64,000 nt of DNA from Euschistus heros (GCA_003667255.2 RCWM02000048.1:2678501-2742500), one strand, 5' to 3'; numbered from the stretch's first letter, positions 1-12,331 are shown. Program-made: numbers and translations. Notes: generated by a model from the letters alone, not told the origin.

Positions 1-180
1 CCTGGATTCTAGAACGGTCTAGAATGTTCGGCGTAGCTTTAAATAGGCCGACTTCTAGCCTAGTGGGCAGTATCCATGTGTCAGTTAAGGGACCTATTTG
101 TATTTATTAAGTTGTAAATAAATTAGTGTTTAGTATTTAAATTGTTGGTTGATTAGTCATTCTCCCAGCGGCCCGTAACA
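1..180 (+). repeat. 3' part of an LTR (5' LTR of a truncated retrotransposon)
   Basis: The sequence ends in CCCGTAACA and is followed three bases later by TGGTGTCAGAAGTGGGA (184-200), which has the form of a tRNA primer-binding site of insect LTR retrotransposons. I infer that 1-180 is the end of the upstream LTR. The LTR start lies outside the window and no partner LTR is seen downstream, so its length and family cannot be stated. Confidence 0.55.
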
Positions 181-183
181 ATT

Positions 184-200
184 TGGTGTCAGAAGTGGGA
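184..200 (+). promoter_or_regulatory. Putative tRNA primer-binding site
   Basis: TGGTGTCAGAAGTGGGA starts just inside the LTR end and precedes a Gag-like start. Position and TGG start fit a minus-strand primer site. The matching tRNA was not determined. Confidence 0.55.
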
Positions 201-255
201 TTACAGTTTAATTGCTATTGTTTGTCTTGTATTGCTATTGTGTTAGATTAAATGA

Positions 256-482
256 TTAAAAGTTGCGGATTTGAGACGGGAATTGGAGGAGCGCAATCTG
301 GATCCCTCCGGATCAAAAATTGTGTTGCAGCAGCGTTTGCGCCAGTTTTTTTATAGATTCGGGGGAAAACCCAGATAGCGTTAATTTTGAGACCGATTTG
401 AGCAGATTATCTGCAACTTTTAAAACTGAATTAGGCAATGTAAGAAATGAATTAAGTAATGAGTTAGGTAATGTAAGATGCA
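256..482 (+). pseudogene. Gag N-terminus with SAP-like motif, truncated
   Basis: The frame from 256 reads LKVADLRRELEERNLDPSGS and continues with KIVLQQRLRQF. This resembles the SAP helix-extension-helix motif (LRxELxxRxLxxSGxKxxLxxRL), which binds DNA in nuclear proteins and occurs at the start of some insect retrotransposon Gag proteins. After a frameshift in the T-run near 346-352 a second frame continues with FIDSGENPDSVNFETDL and a short heptad-like stretch ending at about 480. No ATG precedes the first frame directly; a TGA sits just upstream. The rest of gag and all of pol are missing, so this is a 5' stub of the LTR element at 1-200. Confidence 0.45.
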
Positions 483-485
483 TCT

Positions 486-1370
486 GTTTTACTTGATTAT
501 CAAGCGTGCCTCCCATCAGAAATCAACGTACGGCGCACTACAACAAAGCTTCTAAGACTGCATTCTAAGACAAAAAGTTTTCTGGTAAATTTACGCTTGA
601 GCGCAAATTTGTGTAAATAATATGTAAACGAACAAAAACTAGATGTGACAAAAATAACAGACAGATAAACTAATACCAAATGGATATATAAAAGATAAAA
701 AAGTGACAATAAAGAAGCAAGGTGAGGAAGCATAATAACAAGACCGGAATGATGAGGGGGAAAAGAGAAGAATATATATTTGGATAGTAAATAATAAAAG
801 AAAGGGAGAAAATAACGATAGTTGAAACAAAATAAAAAGAAGAAAGGTAAAAGGAAAAAATAAGGAACAGCAATAGACAACTTACCCACCGAACCACACA
901 GAAGAGGATGTAATAAAAAAGGTAGGATGAGCTGGAGAGAAAAAAAAGGAGAAAGACACGGGAAACATGAATTATGAATATAAAAGTAAAACAATAAAAT
1001 AATGGAAAAAACATAAAGCAAAACAAATAGAGTGACCATAAGATGCAATATAACAAATAAAAACAAATAGAATTAAAAGGAGGAATACACAATGAATAAT
1101 TACAATACCATCATGATATAGCTGTACAATACAATATACAACAATAACAGAGCAATAACAGAATGAGCTTATAGAAATAAATATAGACATTAATAAATAA
1201 TCGAATAGAGACGGTAAGGTAGAGGAGTATATAGAAAGAAATAGGAAGGATAAAAAATAAATACAAGTAAATAATCACTTGAGGTACGCATGATGGTATA
1301 GAAGGATTAATACAATTAGGATTGATGAATTAAGTGCCACTTCTATTGGGATTGTTTTATCAGAAAACTA
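486..1370. other. Purine-rich AT-rich stretch without a gene
   Basis: The plus strand is strongly A/G-biased. This leaves long stop-free frames on the minus strand that would encode only Phe/Leu/Tyr/Ser-rich low-complexity peptides. No domain, start context or repeat family is recognised. The last 50 bases run into a LINE remnant. Confidence 0.6.
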
Positions 1371-1375
1371 GTTTA

Positions 1376-2866
1376 GTCAAGTTTGTCAAAGACAAGGAAG
1401 GAAAAATTCTCAGGCAGAAGGAGGAGATAATGGAAAGGTGGAGAGAATACTTCCAGGAACTGCTAGAGGGGAATGGATAATCGCCCCAAGAGAATGAAAA
1501 GCAAAGGGAGGAAGTGCCCTGGGAAGAGGATGATTATATTCATGAGGATGAACTGGAGGAAGCGCTGGAGAGCGTGAAGCTTGGGAAATCAGCAGGTAGC
1601 GACGAAATAACTCCTGAGATGCTGAAATAAATGGGATCCAATGGAAAAGAGATTATGCTGCACCTTCCAAACCTCGTATGGAGGCAAAAGAAAATACCAA
1701 AAGATTGGGAAGTAGTCATAATAGTCCCAATATTTAAAAGAGGAGATAATAGAGACTGTAACAACCACAGAGGTATTTCTCTCCTAAGTGTTCCTAGTAA
1801 GATTTATTCGAAGATTCTAGAGAAGAGGATCAGAAGAAGAATCGAAGGCCTGCTCGAAGAGGAACAATACGGTTTCCGTGAAAACAGGAGCACCCAAAAC
1901 CTTATCTTTGCTATGAGACAGGTCTTTGAAAAAGTTTTAGAAAAAGAAAAGGAAATGCCGATATGCTTTGTAGACCTTACAAATGATCGAGTTAGGAAGA
2001 CCGACGTTTTGGAAGCCTTAAGAGAGAACGGGATTGATCAAGGCCATATCCTGGTGGTTGAAAGTCTCTTTAAGAAAACACGAAACATGGTAAGATTTAC
2101 CAACAGCACTTCCCAAGAAATTAAAATTGAAATAAAGATAGGGATCCGACAGGGGTGTAGTCTTAGTCCACTATTGTTTATTTTAGTTATGGACTCAGCA
2201 ACCCGGAAGGCGAAAGAGAAAATGAGGAAGTTCCACCTTGGGTATGCTAACCTTAGACCATTGAGCCTTTCGATACTTGCATTCGCTGATGACATTGTTA
2301 TTTTTTCAGAAAATGACAGGAATCTGCAATATAATGTTAACTGATTGAAAGATGAACTCCTCAAGATCAATACGGTTATAGACGAAAAAAAAAGGTAATG
2401 AGGGTTGGAAAGAAACCAAGGAGGATAATGCGTGCAATCAGAGCTGAAGATAAAGTCCTGAAACAGGTGAAAAATTTCAAATACCTGGGTGCGCACCTCA
2501 ATGAAAACGGTTACATTACTCAGAGGTTAATGAACGAATCACAGCAGCGCGAAGGTGGAAGGTTAACAGGCGAGAGGTGGAAAGGAAAACAAAAGTGGCT
2601 GAATTCAGATCTACATTTCCCCGACTCTAACGTACTCTTTGGAATCATCGACGAACAAAAAAGCATCAATCCAGAATTCAAGCGACTGAAATGAGATTTC
2701 TTCGAAAGATAGTGGGGAAAACAAGAAGAGATCGAATACGTAACTCCACCATCAGATCAAACCATAACGTTAAACCTGCCAACGAATTAGTAGAGGAAAA
2801 CCGGTTGAGATGGCTTGGACACCTCCTACGAATAGATCAGAACAGAGTTGCCAATGAAGTCTATTA
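1376..2866 (+). pseudogene. Non-LTR retrotransposon reverse transcriptase, broken
   Basis: This is the RT of a LINE, which copies element RNA into chromosomal DNA at a nick. From 1376 the frame reads DKEGKILRQKEEIMERWREYF and SAGSDEITPEMLK, then a TAA at 1628-1630, and in the same frame 1631-2344 with the fingers (NHRGISLLSVPSKIYSKILE), EEQYGFRENRST, IRQGCSLSPLLFILVMD and the catalytic FADD box (LAFADDIVIF). A stop at 2344 and a frame change lead to 2398-2694 with the thumb motif FKYLGAHLNENG. A further frame near 2690-2866 holds RLRWLGHLLRI, typical of the C-terminus. It has lost its endonuclease and carries at least two stops and two shifts. The clade is uncertain (insect endonuclease-RT LINE). 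Confidence 0.8.
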
Positions 2867-3089
2867 GTTAAAAAGGACTTCCGAAAAAGAGGACTTAAAT
2901 GGAACTGCAGAAAACAGCTAGTAAACGACCAACTGAGCTGGAGAAGGCTCTATAGACTTCCTTCTCACACTGCTTAAGTGGTTCAATGAGGAATGACTAT
3001 GATGATGAACTAGTTTCGAATGCTAAACATTCATCTTCAGATCTAAGGAGGTTTAAGAGATAACTGTTATCTCTTAGACCTGCTGAGGA

Positions 3090-3300
3090 CATGTAGCAAG
3101 GAGCCACCCTACAAATCCTCTCGGCCAAATAATGAATGCAACAGAAGTAGGAAACAGGGCAAGAGGAAGACCAAAACTAAGATGGGTGGACACGATAAAA
3201 AAGGACGCAGCCGAAAATCGAATTATTAACTGGATAGCTACTTATTGCTCAGGATAGACAATGGTGGAGGTGGCTAACGATCTCCAAGGTCTATAAAAGC
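3090..3300 (+). pseudogene. LINE ORF2 C-terminal fragment
   Basis: The frame around 3140-3300 reads NRARGRPKLRWVDTIKKDAA and later AQDRQWWRWL with one stop. The pattern RxRGRPxxRWxD followed by AQDRxxWR is the usual extreme C-terminus of insect LINE RTs. The fragment is a 3' end from a copy other than the preceding RT, whose own C-terminus is already present at 2690-2866. Confidence 0.6.
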
Positions 3301-3362
3301 CAACTGGAAAAAAAAATTAAAAAAATAAGCGTATCATAAGTAAAGTTATATCTTGATCTACA

Positions 3363-3500
3363 AAACTAATTATTTATGATACGATAGTAAGATATGTGTT
3401 GAATTATGGTTCGGAATGTTGGACAATAATAAAAGCCGAGGAAGGCCATCTCCTTAGATTTGAACGACGTATACTTGGGATAATATTTGGTCCGGTATAA
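3363..3500 (+). pseudogene. LINE RT thumb/C-terminal fragment
   Basis: The frame reads VRYVLNYGSECWTIIKAEEG followed by HLLRFERRILGIIFGPV. This is the conserved YGSExW...ExxLxxFERxxLRxIFGP block after the palm of many insect LINE RTs. It abuts the SINE at 3511, which may have inserted here. Confidence 0.6.
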
Positions 3501-3510
3501 TGGGATAATA

Positions 3511-4220
<710 letters not shown>

Positions 4221-4992
4221 AGTAGAAATCTAGCAAGCTTTTAATTTTCAAGAGCATCCTTTGAAATTATTTAATCGTTCAAACTATTCTAAATGGAATA
4301 AAATTTCGGAGAACAGAAAACTTTTTCAATACTGAAGTTAAGAGGTAACTAACTCTTTCAATTAAAAGTTATGAAAACCATTTCCCTTTACTACTTCTCC
4401 AAAAAAACCTTACATAAATGACCTTGATCAGCTGTATTTTATGAATTTAGAACAATTTAAGTGCGCGTGTTTCATTATCGGTTTAATAATTAATAATGGC
4501 TCTGTAATAATACATTACAATACTTAAATCTCTGAATATGTCAGTAATTTATCATAATGTTTTGAGATCGATTAATCAACAACAGGAAAATATGGAACGG
4601 AATCAAAGAATATAAATATTTTTAATAAATATATTTTTTAATACTCTTTGAGATAAAAAAATAAAAATAAACTGTATAGAAATTTACATTTATTATTTTA
4701 CTTCCTCATATCTTGAGCTTACTGCAATATGTATATGCTTCCCGGCCAATAAATACATGCTATTTAACCATCACCCTCTCCTACTACATTGCCCGAACTC
4801 CCTTCTTCTGAAGGCTCCAGTCTATTTTTAGGGATCACAGTGTAGAAAAGATTGGAAAATTCACTTTCGGTGAGAGTCATGGTGATCTGCCCATCAGTTA
4901 CCGCCAAAGACCATTTGAGGAAGCAACCTTGTCCTGAAAGCAATCATTATGCGAGAGGACTTGGAAGCCAACAGTGATTTGAGTGTAGGCAA
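4221..4992. other. AT-rich stretch without a recognised feature
   Basis: No coding frame, repeat or RNA gene was recognised. Confidence 0.5.
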
Positions 4993-4995
4993 GTA

Positions 4996-5124
4996 CAGCC
5001 TTGGCCAAAAGTATTAGGCACCAACAATTTTCTCACCAAAAGTTTCTCTAAGGGTATTAACTAGGAAGGAACTATTTCGTTGAAGAAGAAAACTGTTGGT
5101 GCCTAATACTTTTGGCCAAGGCTG
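4996..5124. mobile_element. Tc1/mariner-type MITE, 129 bp
   Basis: Two inverted arms begin CAGCCTTGGCCAAAAGTATT and, counting the flanking GTA, match perfectly over 34 bases (4993-5026 against 5094-5127). The insertion is flanked by TA on both sides (4994-4995 and 5125-5126), the target duplication of the Tc1/mariner superfamily. The arm sequence with GGCCAAAAGTATT resembles Tc1-type ends. The roughly 60-base centre has no ORF, so it is non-autonomous and would need a transposase from elsewhere. Confidence 0.85.
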
Positions 5125-5127
5125 TAC

Positions 5128-5680
5128 ATACTTCTTCAAGATATCATCTTAGGAAATGGTTACCCACTTACGACTCAACTCCTCAACCAGGTTTACACCC
5201 CTATAATTCTCTGCTATTTCCTTGTTTTCGTTTTTTTTTCTTTAATGCTCCCACGTACATTTTTCGTAGGTCCGGCTAATACTTAAAGTTTAAATTCAAT
5301 TTTAATATTACATACGCTAAAGAGGAGGTCTAGAGGTACCCAACATCCATGTAGGACTTGGTAATTCTATATCAATTAAACCATTTTCTGTCGTTGCGAA
5401 AGGCTTCGGATTCAAGCTGAGGGAGCACTACTCCGTTACTACAAACCAGGACTACTCAGTTATATATCGACCATCTTATATTTAAGGTAATAGATGTACC
5501 TAGCTTGCCTCTCCATAAGTGGAGGGACAGGTCTAGCTGGGGAATCCCTAGGATGAGTGTGTATTGTAAATAAAGTACCATACACAAAAGTAGTGTTTTC
5601 AGCTTTCAATTTAATTTTTTTAAATTGTTATTATTACTTCTATTTTTTATTTCATTTATGATTTATTTATTTTATATGAA
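5128..5680. other. AT-rich stretch without a recognised feature
   Basis: No gene seen. The last 100 bases are very AT-rich and end in an A-run (about 5680-5694) at the 5' edge of the next LINE. Confidence 0.5.
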
Positions 5681-5693
5681 AAAAAAAAAAAAA

Positions 5694-6480
5694 GACCAGC
5701 AGCTACAGCAGACCCCAGAAAACAGGCTAAAAAGGTCAGTGATATAAAATTATCAAATCAGTTCGAAGTTTTGTACTCATCAGAAAAACAAAATACTCAA
5801 ATACAACAAACTAATATAACTCATGTTAGTAAGAAGCCACCTCCAATATATGTACGTGGTATTGAAAACTATCCAGCCTTTGTCTCATTTCTAGAAAAAG
5901 AGGTAGGCATTAATAATTTAACTTTAAAAACAACAAAATAAGGCATAGTGACATTACTTCCGAAAACAGCTACAGGAGTGCAGTCAGAAGACTAAAACAA
6001 GTGAACGCAGACTTTTAAACATTTCAGCTGGCTGAAGAAAAAAAATGCCCAAATAGTTATAAAAGGTTTACACCACTCTACTCCTCCTTCCATTATAAAA
6101 GATGAGTTGTTGAGAAATGGATACGAAGCAATAAATATTACAAATGCCATTTCAACAAGAACAAAAACCCCACTACAAATGTTTTTAGTTGATATATCAA
6201 AAAATTCATACAATGAAAAAATTTATGAAATTGAATTTCTATATTATACTCATATAAAGATAGAAGAACCAAGAGAAAAAACGAGATATTCCACAATGTA
6301 CAAGATGTCAGGGCTTTGGTCACAAGAAAAGCCATGAGACATCAGTATGCCAGAAAACCAGAGAAACACCCGCGAAATGTGCAAATTGCGAAGGAGCTCA
6401 TCCTGCTAAACTACAGAGGATGTCAGACCTTCAGAGAATTACGAGCTCAACGGAGCAACAGACATCGTCCTGGTTGTAGA
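5694..6480 (+). pseudogene. Jockey-type ORF1 (Gag-like), broken
   Basis: Readable blocks are PPIYVRGIENYPAFVSFLEK near 5838 and, in another frame, a zinc-knuckle block near 6293-6400 (CTRCQGFGHKKS...C, then CANCEGAHPA). The spacing matches the CCHC knuckles of Jockey Gag proteins, which bind element RNA and form the ribonucleoprotein. Several stops and shifts lie between the blocks, so no product is expected. Confidence 0.65.
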
Positions 6481-6764
6481 GCCTCCTGAGCCAAGGCAGT
6501 TTCCACCTTTGCAAAATCGTCCTCTAAAACAGCAGCCCGGTGTTCCAGAACCGAACTATCAAGACCATGTTCATTAAAATATTATGGTACAGCCACAACA
6601 GACTTGGTCAGGCATGAATCATGTAAGTACAGTTCAAGCACCGCCTGCTAATTTTGATCCATCAGAACTTATTTCTGCCCTAAATAATCTCAACAACCTT
6701 GTCCGACCTCTTATCAGCCTCATTACTAAATTGAACCAAATAACACAGACAGTATGCCCCCAAT

Positions 6765-7480
6765 ATGACCCCTTATTCTCTGACTGTGGGCTCCTTATCA
6801 ATCCTTCTATGGAATGTAAACGGACTTATACAACGAAAGACTGAATTAGAAATACACCTCCATCACAAACGCACATACATAGCCTTACTGACGGAAAAAC
6901 ATCTGACACCTCAAAATAAACTTAGCATCTCTGGATATACTTTATACAGAACAGACCGTCCTGGCAACACTGCACGCGGAGGTACTGCCATTGCAATCAA
7001 ATCGACACTAAAACATTTTTCCATTCATCTTGACTCTACTCCTCAGATACAAATCACAGGAATACACTTACAGACCAAATACAAGAACTTTACGATAGCT
7101 GCCTTTTATTGCCCCCCCCCCCCCCCCCCCCCCCCCCACCCCAAAGTATATAATTACAGAGCAAATGTTCACAAAAATCTTTAAAGCTCTTGGTAGTTCG
7201 TTTTTAGCTGGAGGGGACTATAATGCAAAACATCAGTACTGGGGTTCGCGACTGTGCACTCCAGAGGTAGAAACCTTAGATCTGTTATTCGTCGACTGAC
7301 AGACGTACTTGCTCCCAACCAACCAACTTACTTACCAAATTCTAGACAAAAGAAGCCTGACATATTAGATATACTTGTGACGAAAGGATTTAGGACCATA
7401 CCCTGTTCAGTGAAAACCGAAGCGGATCTTGGCTCTGATCATTCCCCTGTAAACCTGATAATGGGTGTCGAAACATTTCT
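6765..7480 (+). pseudogene. Jockey-type ORF2 endonuclease domain, broken
   Basis: An APE-type endonuclease nicks the target DNA. Visible blocks are ILLWNVNGL (the catalytic N motif), YTLYRTDRPGNTARGGTAI, FLAGGDYNAKH (GDxNxxH, in another frame, near 7195-7230) and DLGSDHSPVNL (SDHxP, 7428-7455). The YCPP block is blown up by a run of 26 C (7112-7137), which shifts the frame. An upstream ORF at 6584-6844 covers the linker between ORF1 and ORF2. Confidence 0.7.
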
Positions 7481-9358
7481 TAAGGAAAAGAGGCCTTCAT
7501 TAACAGGTGGTATTACGGATTGGGGCCTATTTAGAGAGCAACTAAATTCTAAACTGTCCATGCCAACTGCTCTCAAAACACAAAAGAATTGGAAGAGGCA
7601 GTCGAACTCTTTACAACATCAGTGCAAGAAGCTGCATGGTCTTCGCAAACACCAAGGTATAAAGAAACTATCAATTTACCAACCTACCCTCAACATATTA
7701 GGGATTTATTAGAGCCAAGAGACAAGCGCGCAAAACATGGTAAAAAGACCGATTCCCTTCTGACAGACAGACGTATAATAAACTCAATAATGACCTCAAA
7801 CGCCAAATACGAAAGTTTAAAAAAAAATAACTATGACAATTATGTTTCTTACTTGACAGCCGATGATAACAGTCTATGGAATCATAGCAAACGCCTCTTG
7901 AAGCACCGTCTCGGACAGAGAAAAGTCAGACATTTTTGCCGATTATCTTTCGACTTTATTTATACCACACAATGACTTAACTGACGTACTCCATGAGGTA
8001 CATTTAAAGACAATTTTAGACTCACCCCTACCTATTTCACTTCCTCCCAAACCTTTCACTCCAACTGAAGTGCAACACCATATGAAGCAATTACCAAAAA
8101 ATAAAGCTCCTGGTTATGATCCCATCACAGCTGAGGTACTCCAAAAACTACCCAGAAAATCATTAGTTTTTCTTACAACCCTTTATAACGCCATTCTCAA
8201 AACAACAAAATTTACCTTACAATGGAAACATTCCTTGATATTAATGATTCATAGGCCGAACAAAGACAAATACACACCTTCTTCCTACAGACATATTAGT
8301 CTTTTACCGCTCTGTTCAAAAATACTTGAAAAATTACTACTGGACCGTATTACTAAATTACTGACTGAATTAAATACAATATCTGATCACCACTTTGGAT
8401 TCTCTCACATCATTCAACAACACAACAGTTACATAGAGTCACAGATTACCTATCCGCTGCTTTAGAACTATAACTTTACGTTTCTGGGGCGTTTTTGGAC
8501 GTTTCCTAGACTTTAGATAGAGTATGGCACCAGGGGTTACTAGTAAAATTGAAACCGTTACTACCACACACTTACTACCTTGTCTTACAATCTTTTCTTT
8601 CAGACCGCTTTTTCTCTGTTCGCCAGGGCTCAGATATCTCCTCCATTAAACCTATTTTAGCAGGAGTCCCTCAAGGCTCAATTCTAGCACCTTTTCTATA
8701 CTTAGTATATACCTATGACATACCGTCGAACAATAACGTATTAACTGCTACTTAGGCAGATGACACTGCAATCATGACTAGAGACGCGAACCCTACACAA
8801 GCCACCTTAACACTTCAGCACAACCTCAACGAGGTTCAAACTTGGTGTAAGAAATGGAAAATAAAACTTAATTATGACAAATCCCTTCATATCACATTTA
8901 CATTACGACGCAAGACCTGCCCGCCTGTTTACATTGACAACCAACCTTTACAACAAACTGAAAAAGTGACATACTTAGGACTTACGCTTGATAGAAGACT
9001 GACATGGGGCCCACACGTCAATACAAAAAAACAGACGTTACAGTTAAGACCGCGACTTCTATACTCAGTACTTCACGGACGCTCAAAACTACCTCTGAAA
9101 TAGAAACTTAACATATACAGTTACTTGATTAAACCCATCTGGACGTATTCATCGCAAATTTATGGACCGGCCAAAAGAACACATATTCAGAAAATACAAA
9201 CATTTCAATCAAAATTCCTAAGACTGATAACAGACTCCCCTCCTTATGTGTCAAGCGATATACTACATACAGACTTACGCATTCCGACAGTTAATACCCA
9301 TATTCGTAAACTTTATCGACAATTTCATGGGAAACTACTTGGACACACTAACAAATAG
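7481..9358 (+). pseudogene. Jockey-type ORF2 reverse transcriptase, broken
   Basis: The pieces in order are a linker (7589-7975), RT fingers (8070-8465: NKAPGYDPITAEVL, SSYRHISLLPLCSKILEKLL), palm (8549-8755: SDRFFSVRQGSD, AGVPQGSILAPFLY) and thumb/C-terminus (8774-9103 and 9125-9358: VTYLGLTLDRRLTWGPH, PIWTYSSQIYGPAKRTHIQ). The catalytic box should read [YF]xDD. Here the codon just before ADD is TAG (8753-8755), so the active-site aromatic residue has become a stop. Further stops sit at 8463 and 9101. Confidence 0.75.
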
Positions 9359-9580
9359 ATACATAATATGGCAACACTACCGATACCTGACATAACTTAA
9401 CGGAGGCTGAAAAGGAAGTGGATGAGGGATCTCCTAGTCTAATCACTAATAATTTAGTTTTACGCCTGGAGATTGTACCACTGGGTGCTGACTCCCTCAT
9501 GCCTAATCATGTCTGTTTTTTCAATGTAACTTCACATTCACTGGTTGTCCATTGTGTACAGTTGTGAATAAAGTTATGTT

Positions 9581-9600
9581 AAAAAAAAAAAAAAAAAAAA
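9581..9600 (+). repeat. Poly(A) tail of the Jockey-type LINE
   Basis: Twenty A directly after GTTGTGAATAAAGTTATGTT. The AATAAA at 9567-9572 fits a polyadenylation signal. Confidence 0.8.
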
Positions 9601-9959
9601 TTATTCAAATTTATTTTATTTGTTTTTAAATTTTCTTTATATGTATATTGGAGTTGCCCGGCAGTCGTGGTCAGAACACCTCCTCCGTGCCGTTCGACTA
9701 TTGATTTTGAAATTGGTGTCCATTCTCCGCGAATTTTGGTACAGTACTAGTTTAATCATCAGTGAGTACGAAAGTGAAATTCTTTGTCGATTGGTACTGT
9801 ATATTAGTGGTAATCGAATAAAAAAAATATACCAGATTTGTTTTATTGTCTTTGTTATTAGCGAGCAAGAGGAGACAAGCCAGCCCCCACCACCAACCTC
9901 TCAGTCAGCTGGCCTCAGAGAACAGTAGCTACATCGCAGGTTATAAATACACAATTTAA

Positions 9960-10672
9960 TTTCTATAAATAACAAAGAGTTCCAAAGCTAAATTAGATGA
10001 AATACTCAAAAAACTTCAAATGCTGGACACTGTAGATCAGAAAATAAATCAAATGGTTGAAAATAACAACAGAAACCAGGTAGAACAAAATATTAGAATC
10101 TCTAAAATCGAAAAGAAATTAGATCAAGAAAGAAAAAAAGAATGTGATCATAACAGGACTTAAATCTGACAACTGGAGGGCTAAAGAAGGAGAAGTATTT
10201 GAGATTTTAAGATTTGTAGCGAGTAATATACGATTATATGATATCACAAATATAAGGACAATAACAACTAAAAATTCGAGATCTCTCTGTCTGGTAAGTC
10301 TGACATCTATCTTTTTAAGAAATGATATATTAAGAGCTAAGAAAGAATTAAAAGAAAGGTATCAATATATTAATGTTAAAGAAGATCTGTCTGAAGAAGT
10401 ACGAAAAATCCGTGCAGAGTTATTTCCATATCTGATAGCCAAAATAGAGCAAGGGTACAAAGCAACTAATTAATACGATAAACTGATGATCGAAGGAAAA
10501 TTATATTCTTTGGAAGATCTTAATAAAGAAACAAGCAAAATAATTAGAAGTGAAGAGAACTCACCAGTATCACAAGAAAATACTACAAGTAATCAGAAAA
10601 CTCATGGGGAAAAACAGTTTAAGATTGAAAAAATTTGTAGAAGTAGCAGAAAGATATTATCCCATTATTAGT
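9960..10672 (+). pseudogene. LINE ORF1 (RNA-binding, coiled-coil type), broken
   Basis: The first part (about 9965-10135) is a Lys/Gln/Asn-rich heptad stretch (LDEILKKLQMLDTVDQKINQ) that looks like a coiled coil. Then 10144-10473 holds IITGLKSDNW, LVSLTSIFLRNDILRAKKEL and VKEDLSEEVRKIRAELFPYL, a pattern seen in ORF1 proteins of several arthropod LINEs (RAK.EL...I.VKEDLS). A stop near 10471 separates a continuation in the same frame (10486-10671: MIEGKLYSLEDLNKETSK). Family knowledge: such proteins bind RNA and act as chaperones in target-primed reverse transcription. Confidence 0.55.
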
Positions 10673-10811
10673 AAAAGAAAGGAATAAACTAAGGTGACAA
10701 GTGAAGAGCGGAAAGCAAAATTAAAGCAAAAAATGCGATAGGTTCATAGCAACAATTAAAAATAACAGTATCTTTTCAAGGCAAGACAACGGCTCTGTCA
10801 GGATTTGCTCA

Positions 10812-12184
10812 ATGAATGTACGGACAATGTTGGGGGAGGAAAGGTTAGAGGAGTTCAAATATGCCATTAATTCCATCAAATGGAATATATACCTATTATA
10901 TAAGACAGATATAAGAAGGAAAAATTATCAAGTAATAGAACAAAAATGCGGAACCATTTTTATGCATACAAGCTCATATAAAGGTCAGTATGGTGTAGGA
11001 TTTATTGTGGCAAATAAATTCAAAAAAGATATATTAGATTTTAAATAAATAAATAATAGAATAGCAGTTCTAGTTCTGAAATCACTGAAAATAAAACGCT
11101 ATCAATCATTCAACTACATGCACCTACTATTTCTGCACATGAGGCAGAAAAGGACAATTTGTACTTGGAGCTCGAAAGAAGGCTGTCGACTCTCAAAGGA
11201 TAAATAACTGCATTATTGTAATGGGAGACTTCAATGGACGCGTGGGAGAAAGAGAAGTAGGAGAAGAAGGCATAATAAGGAAAAATACATTTGGAAAGAG
11301 GAATAAAGGAGAAACCAGAACCAAATTGCGTTAGTGAAAAATATTGAAGTTTTTAAGAATTTAAATTTCATCTCAGATCAGAGAATGATCATAGGAGAAA
11401 TATATTTAAATAAATTTAGAGAAAGGCGACCGTTTAAATATGTTAAAAGAGAAATGAAAATACAAAAAACAAAGAGACAGTGGAAATATTTAGGGATGAA
11501 CCGACCAGGAAGATCAAAGAGTTAAAGGAAGATGAAACATATCAAACTCTCGGGATACAAGAAAAATACAACCGACTGACAGCAACTATCAAGGAATGTG
11601 CCTCCAATCCGCTAACACCATCAACAAAAACAAGATTAAATAAGCTCTCATCGAGCACAGTAGATCTCCGCAGACTAAGGTGGGCTATAAAAAGGAAAAG
11701 AGGATACAACTGCAATAACCGAAATCAATAGACAACTAAAGAATAATATAAAAGAAGACCTAGACAAGTACAGGAAAAACATAGCGATCAATATAATGTG
11801 GAAAAACAAATCCATTAAGCAACTTAAAAAAGATCTTTCACCTGGCAAGCTTTGGATAGGCAATCTTGAAAATAAAAATAAAAACCTGATCACAGCAAGA
11901 GTTGATATACTAAAGGAAGACAGAATTCTTTACGGCTCTATATAAAAATGATGGAAATGACGCTGAAGATATTACCCTATATTTTGGAGAGGATGATAAA
12001 GCATTGCCACCAATAATAATAGAGGAGGTAGTAAAGAATTTAAAGAATGATAAAAGCCCAGGACCTGACGGTGTGAAGAATGAGTTTCTGCGAGCAGGTG
12101 GGGAGCTATTGGCGAAAGAATTGTCAAAATTATTCAATTTAATTATAGAGAGAAAATAAGTACCAGAACAATGGAAATTGGCAA
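10812..12184 (+). pseudogene. LINE ORF2, endonuclease and start of RT, broken and interrupted
   Basis: Endonuclease blocks are MNVRTMLGEERLEEF (10812), YGVGFIVANKF (10990), a GDFNGRVG-like block near 11225-11250 and NFISDQRMIIGE (11368, the SDHR-like motif with Q for H). A linker follows at 11480-11731. The RT fingers start near 11945 with ALPPIIIEEVVKNLKN and DKSPGPDGV, then ELLAKELSKLFNLIIE. The frame contains a stop (TAA, 12157-12159) and is cut at 12184 by the right-hand copy of GGCAA and the LTR of the next element. Confidence 0.65.
12180..12184. repeat. Left 5-bp target duplication (GGCAA)
   Basis: GGCAA at 12180-12184 is repeated at 16653-16657, immediately outside the two LTRs. Five bases is usual for Ty3/Gypsy integrases. 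Confidence 0.75.
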
Positions 12185-12331
12185 TTTTATATTTCTTTAT
12201 TGGAGTGTACCAAATAAAATAAAACAATCACTATTCGAACACAACGTGATTCTCTTTATTATACTTGTAAACTAAACATAAAAACCTCCGGGAGGGTTAC
12301 CTCAACTATTGATCACAGATAATACATATCA
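12185..12331 (-). repeat. 3' LTR of the nested Ty3/Gypsy element
   Basis: 147 bp, repeated at 16512-16652. On the minus strand it starts TGATATG right after the polypurine tract GAGAGGAAA and ends ATAAAA. Confidence 0.85.

Larger units (their letters stand above)
5694..9600 (+). mobile_element. Jockey-type non-LTR retrotransposon, full-length but decayed
   Basis: The order is ORF1 with a Gag zinc knuckle, ORF2 with endonuclease and RT, a short 3' UTR and a 20-A tail (9581-9600). At about 3.9 kb it is close to the usual length of Jockey elements. Both ORFs are heavily broken, so it is old. A shared AT-rich 11-mer occurs on both sides, but no clear target duplication can be asserted. Confidence 0.8.

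Noticed and set aside
500..1190. Long minus-strand open frames with hydrophobic Phe/Leu/Tyr-rich products
   Set aside because: They result from purine bias on the plus strand; several overlapping frames are open at once and none shows a domain.
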